From Bacteroidales bacterium UBA1392 (lineage in GTDB: Bacteria > Bacteroidota > Bacteroidia > Bacteroidales > UBA932), in assembly GCA_002305275.1 (NCBI GenBank), contig DBQO01000015.1, forward strand, positions 1,145-65,144: DNA of 64,000 nt, written 5' to 3'. The translations under genes and the position numbers were made by a program. The notes under the pieces were generated by a model that made no database searches, was not told the DNA's origin, and saw nothing but the letters and a program-made list of their open reading frames with translations. Below, piece by piece: positions 17,101 through 25,601 of the stretch (positions are counted from its first letter, which is position 1; each line of letters starts with the position of its first letter).

Positions 17101-17886
17101 ATGCTTGATTTTATTTCCATATCATTTGTGGACATCCTCGACATTATACTTGTCGGCCTGCTGATTTTTCAGATTATCAGATTGATACGCGGAACTGCCG
17201 CGATGAGTATTTTTGCCGGCATACTTATTCTCTACGTGATATGGCTGGTGGTTTCCGCCTTCAACATGAAGCTTCTCTCTTCGCTTATGGGACAGGTGCT
17301 TGGAGTGGGTGTGATTGCATTGATTGTCATTTTCCAGCCGGAAATACGCCGTTTTCTACTTCATCTGGGTTCCAGGTATGCCTCTGCGAACAGAGGAAGT
17401 TTTTTCCGTCGCCTCTTTAAGGGCCGTGGAGGCGTCAATGTAGTAAGTCCCGAACTCCTGGAAGAATTGACGGAGGCATGTAGGATAATGTCACAGGAAT
17501 ATACCGGCGCTCTCATAGTACTCAAGCACAGAACCTCGCTGGCTGCCATTATAGAGACGGGTGATGAGGTTGATGCAAAAGTGAGCCGCAGATTACTTCT
17601 CAATATTTTTTTTAAGAATTCTCCCCTACACGATGGAGCTCTTATTATTGCCAACGAAAGGATTCATGCAGTCAGATGTACTCTTCCAATCTCGGCAAAC
17701 CCCAATATACCTGCCCAATATGGTTTGCGCCATAGAGCTGCCGTCGGAATCACCGAGCAGAGTGATGCGAGTGCCATAGTGGTCTCGGAAGAGACCGGTA
17801 AGATTTCGTTTGTTTCAAACGGAATACTCAAACCTATAAACAGTATCACTGAGCTTAGAACGGCCATTGAAAACTCATACAGATAA
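17101..17886 (+). CDS. cdaA: Diadenylate cyclase (c-di-AMP synthase), CdaA type
   Basis: Three N-terminal membrane segments (about residues 10-28, 35-53 and 63-80) precede a DisA_N/DAC domain. The catalytic motifs are present: DGA in SPLHDGALII (residues 178-180) and RHR in YGLRHRAAVGI (residues 210-212). The enzyme joins two ATP into c-di-AMP, a second messenger for osmolyte and wall homeostasis. The start is ATG 17101. mutS2 follows after 11 bp, so cdaA, mutS2 and the 20428 lipoprotein probably share a transcript. Confidence 0.92.
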   Translation: MLDFISISFVDILDIILVGLLIFQIIRLIRGTAAMSIFAGILILYVIWLVVSAFNMKLLSSLMGQVLGVGVIALIVIFQPEIRRFLLHLGSRYASANRGSFFRRLFKGRGGVNVVSPELLEELTEACRIMSQEYTGALIVLKHRTSLAAIIETGDEVDAKVSRRLLLNIFFKNSPLHDGALIIANERIHAVRCTLPISANPNIPAQYGLRHRAAVGITEQSDASAIVVSEETGKISFVSNGILKPINSITELRTAIENSYR

Positions 17887-17897
17887 GGGATGCAGGG

Positions 17898-20405
17898 ATG
17901 ATACTGGAGCAGAAAATAGGTTTTGACAGGATTAGGAGAGGGATCGCCGAGCGTTGCTCCACGCAGTATGCCATTGACAAAGTATGGGATGAAGAGATTT
18001 CCCGCGACGCCAGGGAGATAGATTTGCGGCTTCAACTAACAGATGAGATGCGTTTGATCTCGATGTTCGAGGATACGTTTCCTTCGGTGGGCTTTATAGA
18101 TACAAAGCCCTTTTTGTTGCCTCTGAATGTACCTTCCACCTATATTGATCTGGTTTCCCTCAGCAAGCTGAGGATTTCACTCGATACCCTGCGCAAGATT
18201 CTCTCCTTCTTCAAGGGGTGCAAGGATGATCTTTATCCAAATTTACGGAGTCTCTCCGAAAAGGTTATCTATTATCCGGAAGTTGCGCGAAGGATCGATA
18301 GTCTAATAGACAAGAACGGTGAGATGCGTGACGATGCTTCAGAGCAGTTGCATACCATCCGCCGTTCTCTCAAAGAAAAAGAGGGTGCAATCTCCAAACG
18401 CATTTCGCACCTGCTCAAAAAGGCGCAATCCGAAGGGATAGTGGATGAGGATGCTTCGGTTTCCGTCAGGGATGGCAAAATCCTCATACCCGTGCCTGTA
18501 GCCAACAAGAAGCGTATCCAGGGTTTTGTCTATGACGAATCTTCGAGCGGTAAGACCGCCTTTATAGAGCCGATGGAGGTGGTGGAGCTAAACAACCGGG
18601 TACGCCAGTTGAAGTTTGAGGAGCAGCGCGAGATTCTGAAGATACTTGTGGAGTTTACTGATTTTCTACGTCCCTATCTGGAGGAGTTGATAGCAGCCTC
18701 CGACTATATTGGAGAGATAGACTTTATCCGCGCAAAGGCCAATGTGGCCCTGGATATGATAGCCGGTATGCCGATAATATCGCAGACAGGTGAGCTGGCA
18801 TTGCGCAAGGCACGCCACCCTCTGTTGGAGAAGGCTTTGAGAAAGGAAAAGAAAGAGATAGTGCCGTTGACTCTCACTCTTACGCGTGAAAAACACATCT
18901 TGCTTATCTCAGGTCCCAATGCCGGCGGTAAGTCCGTTTGTCTCAAGACGGTGGGTTTGTTGCAGTATATGTTTCAGTGGGGAATGTTGATTCCGACCTC
19001 CGAAATATCGGAAATGATGATATTTGACAATATTTTCATAGATATAGGAGATGATCAATCTCTGGACAATGACCTGAGTACTTATAGTTCGCACCTTGTC
19101 AATATCCGTAAAATACTTGAAAAGGCAACAGACAATTCGCTGGTGCTGATAGATGAGTTTGGTAGCGGTACCGAGCCAACCGCAGGAGGAGCCATTGCGG
19201 AGGCTGTATTGGCGCGCCTCGAGCAGATTGGTGCCTATGGAGTGATTACCACCCACTATACCAATCTGAAGCTTTACGCCAACAACAGTTCCGGTGTCTC
19301 CAATGGAGCCATGCTTTTCGATGTAGCCGGTATTACACCTCTCTTTAAACTGGAGCAGGGTCTTCCGGGCAACTCCTTTGCCTTTGAGCTGGCTAGAAAT
19401 ATAGGCTTGCCCGAGACAATTGTCAAGGATGCGGAAGAGCGTGCGGGCAGCGGATTTGTGAGCATTGAGCGCAATTTACGCCAGATAGCGCGCAGCAAAC
19501 GCATTCTCGATGAGAAACTTGCCCGTATAAAGAGCACCGACAAGACTTTGGAGAGCCTCACGGACAAATATCATAAAGAGCTTGGAGATATCAAGCAGCT
19601 CCGAAAGGAGATAATTGACGAGGCAAGAGCAGAGGCACGCGAAATAGTGGAGAGGAGCAATCGTAAGGTGGAGCAAACCATTAGGGAGATCAAGGAAGCG
19701 CAAGCTGAAAAGGAGAAAACCCGTGAAATTCGCAAAGATCTGGAGCAATTCAGGCAAGAGATGGATAATAGTGCCGAGAGCGAGCTGGAACAGCGTATAA
19801 CCCGTAAGATGGAGCAGATAGTGGCACGCAAGGAGCGGGAAAAAGAGCGAAAGGAGAGGCGTAAAAGCGAAGCCCAGCGTCAGGAAGAGGCAAAGGCACG
19901 TGCAGCAGCTTCAAAAGAGCGGATTATTTCCGACAAACCTCTGCAGGTGGGAGATAAAGTGCGCATCAAGGGTTCCGAGCTTGTGGGAGAGATAACGCAG
20001 ATAACCGACAAGACTATTGCCGTGGCTGTGGGCAACATCATCAGCAAGATGGCCCCCTCCAAGGTAGAGCGTATCTCCAGCCAGCAGTATAAGGAGAGCA
20101 CCCGCTTTTCCAAGCCCCGCTCCATAGTTACCTCTACCTCGATATCGGAGAGACGGCTCAACTTCAAACCCAGCATTGACATACGTGGCGAGCGTTTGGA
20201 CAGTGCGTTGGATATAGTCACGCGTTTTATAGACGATGCTATGATGGTGGGCTTATCTGAGGTAAAAATTCTCCATGGCAAAGGCAATGGAGTGCTTCGT
20301 GAAGAGATCCGCAAATACCTCAAGACCGTACCCGGAGTGAACTCCCTGCGAGATGAAGCTCTGCAACTGGGAGGAGCGGGCATTACTGTAGTAACGTTGG
20401 ATTAA
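17898..20405 (+). CDS. mutS2: Endonuclease MutS2
   Basis: 835 residues with the MutS2 order: core/clamp helices, ATPase with Walker A LISGPNAGGKS (about residue 340) and Walker B LVLIDEFGSGTEP, the signature GGAIAEAVLARLE, STH motif TTHYTNLKLYA, a long charged coiled coil (about residues 520-670) and a C-terminal Smr domain with IDIRGERLDSAL and HGKGNGVLRE. MutS2 acts on branched DNA to suppress recombination and, in some bacteria, rescues collided ribosomes. No mismatch-recognition domain I is present, separating it from MutS. Full length. Confidence 0.95.
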   Translation: MILEQKIGFDRIRRGIAERCSTQYAIDKVWDEEISRDAREIDLRLQLTDEMRLISMFEDTFPSVGFIDTKPFLLPLNVPSTYIDLVSLSKLRISLDTLRKILSFFKGCKDDLYPNLRSLSEKVIYYPEVARRIDSLIDKNGEMRDDASEQLHTIRRSLKEKEGAISKRISHLLKKAQSEGIVDEDASVSVRDGKILIPVPVANKKRIQGFVYDESSSGKTAFIEPMEVVELNNRVRQLKFEEQREILKILVEFTDFLRPYLEELIAASDYIGEIDFIRAKANVALDMIAGMPIISQTGELALRKARHPLLEKALRKEKKEIVPLTLTLTREKHILLISGPNAGGKSVCLKTVGLLQYMFQWGMLIPTSEISEMMIFDNIFIDIGDDQSLDNDLSTYSSHLVNIRKILEKATDNSLVLIDEFGSGTEPTAGGAIAEAVLARLEQIGAYGVITTHYTNLKLYANNSSGVSNGAMLFDVAGITPLFKLEQGLPGNSFAFELARNIGLPETIVKDAEERAGSGFVSIERNLRQIARSKRILDEKLARIKSTDKTLESLTDKYHKELGDIKQLRKEIIDEARAEAREIVERSNRKVEQTIREIKEAQAEKEKTREIRKDLEQFRQEMDNSAESELEQRITRKMEQIVARKEREKERKERRKSEAQRQEEAKARAAASKERIISDKPLQVGDKVRIKGSELVGEITQITDKTIAVAVGNIISKMAPSKVERISSQQYKESTRFSKPRSIVTSTSISERRLNFKPSIDIRGERLDSALDIVTRFIDDAMMVGLSEVKILHGKGNGVLREEIRKYLKTVPGVNSLRDEALQLGGAGITVVTLD

Positions 20406-20427
20406 GTATTTTATAATTATAATTATT

Positions 20428-20829
20428 ATGAAAAAAATTGGGCTATTGTTTGCGCTTACCGCAATAATGACACTCTTCGCATCCTGCGAAAATGTTGAAG
20501 AAAAGGTTACAGCCGTTGCCGACAGCTTTTTGACATCCTATTATCAGATGGAATATGAGGATGCAGCTGAATATTGTACTGATGAGTTTGCTGAAGTGCT
20601 TCTTCAAGCCGTAGCCACAAAGCCTGAGGTTTCGGACCTTATCGAAGAACTTTTGATTGCTGCCAGCAAAGCCACTACCTATACCATCCTCGAGGTGGAT
20701 ACGAAGTCAGTGGAAGGTGAGGCAACCGTCTTGTTTGAGCTTATTCCCTACAAGTCCGAAGTGACAATGGAAAGAAAGCTCGTTCTGGTCAAGTCAGATG
20801 GCGAGTGGAAGGTTTCAGATTTTAAATAG
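20428..20829 (+). CDS. Small lipoprotein, DUF4878-like
   Basis: Lipoprotein signal with lipobox FASC (Cys 20), followed by a cystatin/NTF2-like fold pattern: an N-terminal helix AVADSFLTSYYQMEYEDAAEYC, then strands ending KLVLVKSDGEWKVSDFK. This is the DUF4878 arrangement. Function unknown. It starts 22 bp after mutS2 and overlaps the 3' end of metK by 15 bp on the other strand. Confidence 0.7.
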   Translation: MKKIGLLFALTAIMTLFASCENVEEKVTAVADSFLTSYYQMEYEDAAEYCTDEFAEVLLQAVATKPEVSDLIEELLIAASKATTYTILEVDTKSVEGEATVLFELIPYKSEVTMERKLVLVKSDGEWKVSDFK

Positions 20830-22047
20830 GGCTTTACAGCGCTCTATTTCATCGAGCTTTTCCCAACCGAAAAACTGCACTTTTTCCTTTACCTTCTTGC
20901 CATTACGGATAAGCTCCATCTCCTTTACGAATGGATCTCGTCCGAAGTGACCGTATGCAGCCGTAGCTGAATAGATCGGGTTTTTTAGACCGAATTTCTC
21001 AATAATGGTTGCCGGTCGGAGATCGAAACATTGGTCGATTGCAGCAGCAATCTCGCCATCGCTTTTGTCCACTTTGGCAGTACCATAAGTGTTGACTGAA
21101 ATGCTTACCGGTCTTGCAATGCCTATGGCGTAGGAGATCTGAACCATCATTTCATCGGCAACGCCCGCTGCCACCATATTTTTAGCAATATATCTTGCAG
21201 CGTATGCTGCTGAACGGTCGACCTTACTGGGGTCTTTACCCGAGAAGGCTCCACCGCCGTGTGCCCCTTTGCCTCCGTAAGTGTCCACGATAATCTTCCT
21301 GCCGGTCAGGCCGGTATCTCCGTGGGGGCCTCCTATGACAAATTTGCCGGTGGGATTGACGTGGAGTATGAAGTCATCCTTGAAGAGAGTCTTGTTTTTT
21401 GGAGTGAGAAGATTTAAAAGTCTCGGAAGAAGGATATTTCTGACATCTTCCTTTATTTTCGCTTGGTCGACATCTTCGTCGTGCTGCGTGGAGAGCACTA
21501 TGGTATGTATCCTGATGGGTATGTTATTGTCGTCATACTCTATGGTAAACTGGCTTTTTGCGTCCGGGCGCAGATAAGGCATCGGTGAGGGAGATTCCCT
21601 GCGGATTTTTGAAAGTTCCAACAGAAGAATATGGGCCAGGGTAACCGGCAGAGGCATATACTCCTCTGTATCCTTGCACGCGTAGCCAAACATCATGCCT
21701 TGGTCGCCGGCTCCCTGCTCTTCCCTATCTACACCTTGTGCTATGTCGGGAGATTGTTCGTGAATGGCCGATATCACTGCACAGGAATCGGCGTCAAATC
21801 GGTATTCGCTTTTTGTATAGCCAATACGTCTTATGGTATTTCTCACTATGGACTGGATGTCCACATAGGCTTTGGATGTAACTTCGCCGCCAACTACGGC
21901 GAGTCCCGTACTTACAAATGTTTCGCAAGCTACGCGAGACTCCGGATCCTGACGTAGAAAATCATCCAGGATGGAGTCGGAAATCTGATCGGCAACCTTG
22001 TCCGGATGCCCTTCAGATACTGATTCTGATGTAAATAAATATGCCAT
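20815..22047 (-). CDS. metK: S-adenosylmethionine synthetase
   Basis: 410 residues, cytoplasmic; makes SAM from methionine and ATP. Diagnostic motifs are present: SESVSEGHPDKVADQISDS at the N-terminus (ATP/Mg), EEQGAGDQGMMFGYA, GPHGDTGLTGRKIIVDTYGG and GGGAFSGKDPSKVDRS, with SYAIG near the C-terminus. The gene has a textbook Bacteroidota promoter and a roughly 120-nt leader that contains a candidate SAM-II aptamer and an intrinsic terminator, so product feedback at transcription level is likely. Confidence 0.97.
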   Translation of the reverse strand: MAYLFTSESVSEGHPDKVADQISDSILDDFLRQDPESRVACETFVSTGLAVVGGEVTSKAYVDIQSIVRNTIRRIGYTKSEYRFDADSCAVISAIHEQSPDIAQGVDREEQGAGDQGMMFGYACKDTEEYMPLPVTLAHILLLELSKIRRESPSPMPYLRPDAKSQFTIEYDDNNIPIRIHTIVLSTQHDEDVDQAKIKEDVRNILLPRLLNLLTPKNKTLFKDDFILHVNPTGKFVIGGPHGDTGLTGRKIIVDTYGGKGAHGGGAFSGKDPSKVDRSAAYAARYIAKNMVAAGVADEMMVQISYAIGIARPVSISVNTYGTAKVDKSDGEIAAAIDQCFDLRPATIIEKFGLKNPIYSATAAYGHFGRDPFVKEMELIRNGKKVKEKVQFFGWEKLDEIERCKALFKI

Positions 22048-22059
22048 TGTCTTAGTCTT

Positions 22060-22102
22060 AAAAATAAAAATGTCAAATCACGTGGAAACGAAAGATTTGA
22101 CA
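22060..22102 (-). terminator. Intrinsic terminator in the metK leader (attenuator)
   Basis: In the metK RNA, TGTCAAATC (22102-22094) pairs perfectly with GATTTGACA (22079-22071) around a 14-nt loop and is followed by TTTTTATTTTT (22070-22060), 13 bases before the ATG. This is a terminator ahead of the gene. Its 5' arm is also complementary to an upstream leader segment, see the riboswitch entry. Confidence 0.7.
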
Positions 22103-22108
22103 TAAAAA

Positions 22109-22158
22109 GCAATTTTAGCATTTTTTACAGTGGTTGCAAGCAGTCAAATCTTTCCACT
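22109..22158 (-). promoter_or_regulatory. Candidate SAM-II riboswitch aptamer upstream of metK
   Basis: In RNA sense, stem AGTGG (22158-22154) / CCACT (22133-22129) encloses a 20-nt loop containing GATTTGACTGCTTGCAA, close to the SAM-II core I remember (GAUUUAACC..UUGCAA). Downstream comes an A-rich stretch and TGCTAAAATTGC, resembling the SAM-II 3' segment with GCUAAAA; TTGC (22112-22109) can pair with loop GCAA to form the pseudoknot. The segment GTGGAAAGATTTGAC (22157-22143) overlaps the aptamer stem and can instead pair with the 5' arm of the terminator (11 continuous base pairs, AAAGATTTGAC with GTCAAATCTTT). Bound aptamer would free the terminator. The gene context (metK) fits. Confidence 0.6.
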
Positions 22159-22174
22159 TCCTTTATAACGCCCG

Positions 22175-22206
22175 CAAAGGTAGGAATAATCTTTTTATCC
22201 GCAAAA
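22175..22206 (-). promoter_or_regulatory. metK promoter
   Basis: TTTTG (22206-22202), 19 bp spacer, TACCTTTG (22182-22175): the Bacteroidota primary-sigma promoter with ideal spacing. The start of transcription would fall about 10 bases before the aptamer stem. Confidence 0.7.
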
Positions 22207-22233
22207 CTTTTCAACAACAGAGTGTTGAAAAGT
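22206..22233. repeat. 11-bp perfect inverted repeat between divergent promoters
   Basis: ACTTTTCAACA (22206-22216) and TGTTGAAAAGT (22223-22233) with a 6-bp spacer. It touches the metK -33 element and lies 37 bp upstream of the -7 element of the TonB gene at 22318. Either a regulator operator or a stable hairpin; no T-run follows on either side. Confidence 0.6.
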
Positions 22234-22270
22234 AACATAATTAAGTAAGGTGATTTAGTGCAATTTAGTG

Positions 22271-22278
22271 TAACTTTG
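22271..22278 (+). promoter_or_regulatory. -7 element for the 22318 TonB receptor
   Basis: TAACTTTG, 39 bases before ATG 22318. Confidence 0.5.
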
Positions 22279-22317
22279 CAATGATAGAAGCGCCTATTTA
22301 TTAACCAAATCATATTT

Positions 22318-25300
22318 ATGAAACTAACAATCAAATTCCTATTGTCCGCTATCGTGGCTATGGGGTTTTCTGTAATTTCATTTGCACAGATTACTACATC
22401 ATCCCTAGGCGGACAGATTACCGAGTCATCCGGAGTACCGGCAGTCGGTATTGCGGTTGTTGCCACGCACCAACCCTCCGGTACTGTTTACGGTGCGGTC
22501 ACCAATGCTGAAGGTCGCTATGCGATCCAGGGTATGCGTGTTGGTGGTCCCTATTCTGTTGAAATCTCCTCCCTCGGCTTCCAGAGCGTTACCTACACCG
22601 ATATAATCCTTCAACTCGGTGAGCAATACGCTCTAAACTCCGTAATCAAGGAGAGTTCGGAACTCCTTGCCGAGGCATTGGTAATTGCTTCTCCAACTTC
22701 AAGGTTCTCAACTGAGAAAACAGGTGCAGCTACCAACATTTCCAGACAGCAGATGGAGAATCTTCCTACCATCAGCCGCAGTATCACGGAGGTTACCAAG
22801 CTCTCCCCCTATGGTGGAAACGGAATGAGCTTCGTAGGTACTGACGGACGTACTGCAAACTTTACTGTTGACGGTGCCAACTTCAACAACAACTTCGGTC
22901 TGAGTTCCAGCCTTCCCGGTGGAGGAAGCCCGATTTCAATCGACGCCATCGAAGAGGTGCAGGTTGTGATCTCCCCTTATGACGTGAGACAGACCAACTT
23001 TATCGGTGGTGGAGTAAACGCCATTACCAAGTCGGGTACCAATACCTTCAGAGGCTCCGCATACGCATACCATCGTAATGAGAATATGCGCGGTAATGCC
23101 GTTGACGGTAAAGAAATCGCAGGTGCACGCAACAGAGACAGAACTACGACTTACGGTGCTACCCTCGGCGGGCCTATCGTAAAGAACAAACTCTTCTTTT
23201 TCGTCAACTTTGAGTATCAGAAGAGCCCCACTGTTGTAAACCGCTGGAGAGCTTCCGTTGATGGTGTGGCAGACCCCGACAACTACATCTCCCGTACAAC
23301 TCAGGCCGACATGAAGAGGGTTTCAGAGTTTCTGAAGAGCAAGTATGACTATGACACAGGTTCCTGGACAGATTATCCGGCCGATGAGTCAAATATGAAG
23401 ATTCTCGCCCGTCTGGATTGGAACATCAGCCGGAAACACAAACTCGCTCTGCGTTACAACTACACTCTCAACCAGAGATGGAATTCCACCAACGCATCTT
23501 CATCGGACTGCGGACAACGTACAACTGAAGGACGTTTCTCACAGTACTCCATGGCTTTTGCCAACTCAATGTATTCAATGGACAACAAGGTTAATACCTT
23601 CTCATTGGATCTCAACAGCCGTCTGACCGACAATCTCTCCAACCAGCTCCTCGTGACCTTCTCCAAACTCGATGATATCCGCGGATCCAGTTCGAAACCA
23701 TTCCCCTTCATCGACATTCTTGACGGTACGGGAACAATCACTCCCTACATGTCTGTAGGCTATGAGCTCTTTACCTGGAACAACGGTGTACACAACACAG
23801 TGGTAACCGCTAAAGACGATATCACTTACTATGCGGGAGCCCACAAGATCACAGGCGGTCTCAGTTATGAATATCAGATGGCCGACAACTCCTATATGCG
23901 TAATGGTACAGGTTACTATCGCTACCATTCACTTGAGGATTTCCTAAATGGTGCAACTCCTGAGACTGTCAACATGACCTACGGTTATGATGGAGAACTC
24001 AATCCTGCTGCCCGTGTTACTTTCCATAAATTAGCTGCTTATGCACAGGATGATTGGGATATTAATGACAGATTCAAACTTACGGCCGGTCTACGTCTCG
24101 AGACAATTCTTTTTGACAACTCCGACATAATGACCAATAAGGCCATCCAGGACCAGGACTATAACGGTTACAGTATCGATACCGGTAAGTGGCCTACCGC
24201 CAAGATACAGGTTTCACCTCGCATAGGTTTTACCTGGGATGTTCTCGGAGACAAGACTCTAAAGATACGCGGTGGTACAGGTATGTTTACCGGCCGTCTC
24301 CCTCTGGTGTTCTTTACCAATATGCCGACCAACTCAGGAATGGTTCAGTACCAGTCAAGGATAACCACAAGATATTCCGGTGGTGTAGGTAAACCTGATC
24401 CTCTTCTCGAAAATTTCAAGGGAGACCTGATCACCGATATGGATGCACTCCGCGAAAAAATGATAGCACTAGGTAAGCCTGGTACGGTTTCTCCTGAGGA
24501 TGGTGTTCTTCCTTCAGCCATTCAGGCTGTAGATCCCAAGTTCAAGATGCCTCAGGTATGGAAGACTTCCATTGCAGTTGACTACGCATTCCCCACTCCA
24601 TTCCCTATGAGCATTTCCGTTGAAGGTATCTTAAACAAGACCATTAACGGTGTTCGTATACAGGATATCAACATGAAGCCGGTAGAAGGATTTGCAAGAC
24701 TCAACGGCGCCGATAACCGTCACATCTATCCTTCAAGCTACACTTACACCAATACCTCAGCATACCTGCTTACAAATACAAATAAGGGTTATGGTGGAAC
24801 AGCCAGTGTTACATTCAATATGACGCCCATCAAGGATCTCCATTTTACCGCAGCTTATACCCATACAGTATCCAAAGAACTTACCGGTATGCCGGGTAGT
24901 GATGCCTCTTCTGCATTTACATACATCCCTACTGCAGAGGGTCCCAACAATCCTCCCCTTCATAATTCACAGTATGTGACTCCTGATCGCGTATTCGCCT
25001 CTCTCACTTACAGGGATAAGTGCCACAACAGCTTTAGTCTCTTCTACGAGACCTGGAGGGGCGGTGGCAACTACACCTACATGTATGCAAAGGATCTCAA
25101 CAATGACAACTACAACTACGATGTTATCTACATTCCAAGAGATGAGTCGGAGATCAAATTTGCAACTCAAAAAGATGCAGACCGTTACTGGGGATTTGCC
25201 AATAAGGATCCATACTTGACCAAAAATAAGGGTAAGTATGCTGAGGCATATAGTGTTTATAGCCCTTGGGTACATAGACTTGATTTCCGCTACACACATG

Positions 25301-25581
25301 ACTTCAAGGTGAAAGTAGGCAAGTCTACAAATACCCTACAGCTCAATTTTGACATTCAGAATGTGCTCAACTTATTCAACTCTTCATGGGGAGTAAGTAA
25401 GTTTATGAATCCTCTACTCAACTCAGGCCGCATACTTGACGTACAGTCAATCGGTGCTGACGGCGTTCCGGTATTCACTACCATAGAAGCTGTCAATGCA
25501 GATACTCAGACCTGGACATATTCTCACAGTCTCGGTCAGTGCTGGTATGTGCAGGTAGGTATCAAATATATGTTTAACTAA
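22318..25581 (+). CDS. Oar-like TonB-dependent receptor
   Basis: 1087 residues. Signal peptide ending VISFAQ, then a CarboxypepD_reg-like domain (LGGQITESSGVPAVGIAVVA...GRYAIQGMRVGGPYSV, about residues 28-105), a plug (TKLSPYGGNGMSFVG, NFTVDGANFNNNFG, IEEVQVVISPYDVRQTNFIGGGVNAITKSGTN) and a barrel with the final strand SLGQCWYVQVGIKYMFN. The plug signature and overall length match Oar-type receptors, which in some bacteria export or display proteins rather than import nutrients. Its stop overlaps the first ATG of the lipoprotein gene that follows (TAATG), suggesting coupling. Substrate unknown. Confidence 0.88.
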   Translation: MKLTIKFLLSAIVAMGFSVISFAQITTSSLGGQITESSGVPAVGIAVVATHQPSGTVYGAVTNAEGRYAIQGMRVGGPYSVEISSLGFQSVTYTDIILQLGEQYALNSVIKESSELLAEALVIASPTSRFSTEKTGAATNISRQQMENLPTISRSITEVTKLSPYGGNGMSFVGTDGRTANFTVDGANFNNNFGLSSSLPGGGSPISIDAIEEVQVVISPYDVRQTNFIGGGVNAITKSGTNTFRGSAYAYHRNENMRGNAVDGKEIAGARNRDRTTTYGATLGGPIVKNKLFFFVNFEYQKSPTVVNRWRASVDGVADPDNYISRTTQADMKRVSEFLKSKYDYDTGSWTDYPADESNMKILARLDWNISRKHKLALRYNYTLNQRWNSTNASSSDCGQRTTEGRFSQYSMAFANSMYSMDNKVNTFSLDLNSRLTDNLSNQLLVTFSKLDDIRGSSSKPFPFIDILDGTGTITPYMSVGYELFTWNNGVHNTVVTAKDDITYYAGAHKITGGLSYEYQMADNSYMRNGTGYYRYHSLEDFLNGATPETVNMTYGYDGELNPAARVTFHKLAAYAQDDWDINDRFKLTAGLRLETILFDNSDIMTNKAIQDQDYNGYSIDTGKWPTAKIQVSPRIGFTWDVLGDKTLKIRGGTGMFTGRLPLVFFTNMPTNSGMVQYQSRITTRYSGGVGKPDPLLENFKGDLITDMDALREKMIALGKPGTVSPEDGVLPSAIQAVDPKFKMPQVWKTSIAVDYAFPTPFPMSISVEGILNKTINGVRIQDINMKPVEGFARLNGADNRHIYPSSYTYTNTSAYLLTNTNKGYGGTASVTFNMTPIKDLHFTAAYTHTVSKELTGMPGSDASSAFTYIPTAEGPNNPPLHNSQYVTPDRVFASLTYRDKCHNSFSLFYETWRGGGNYTYMYAKDLNNDNYNYDVIYIPRDESEIKFATQKDADRYWGFANKDPYLTKNKGKYAEAYSVYSPWVHRLDFRYTHDFKVKVGKSTNTLQLNFDIQNVLNLFNSSWGVSKFMNPLLNSGRILDVQSIGADGVPVFTTIEAVNADTQTWTYSHSLGQCWYVQVGIKYMFN

Positions 25582-25601
25582 TGCATAACACGAAATATAA
25601 T

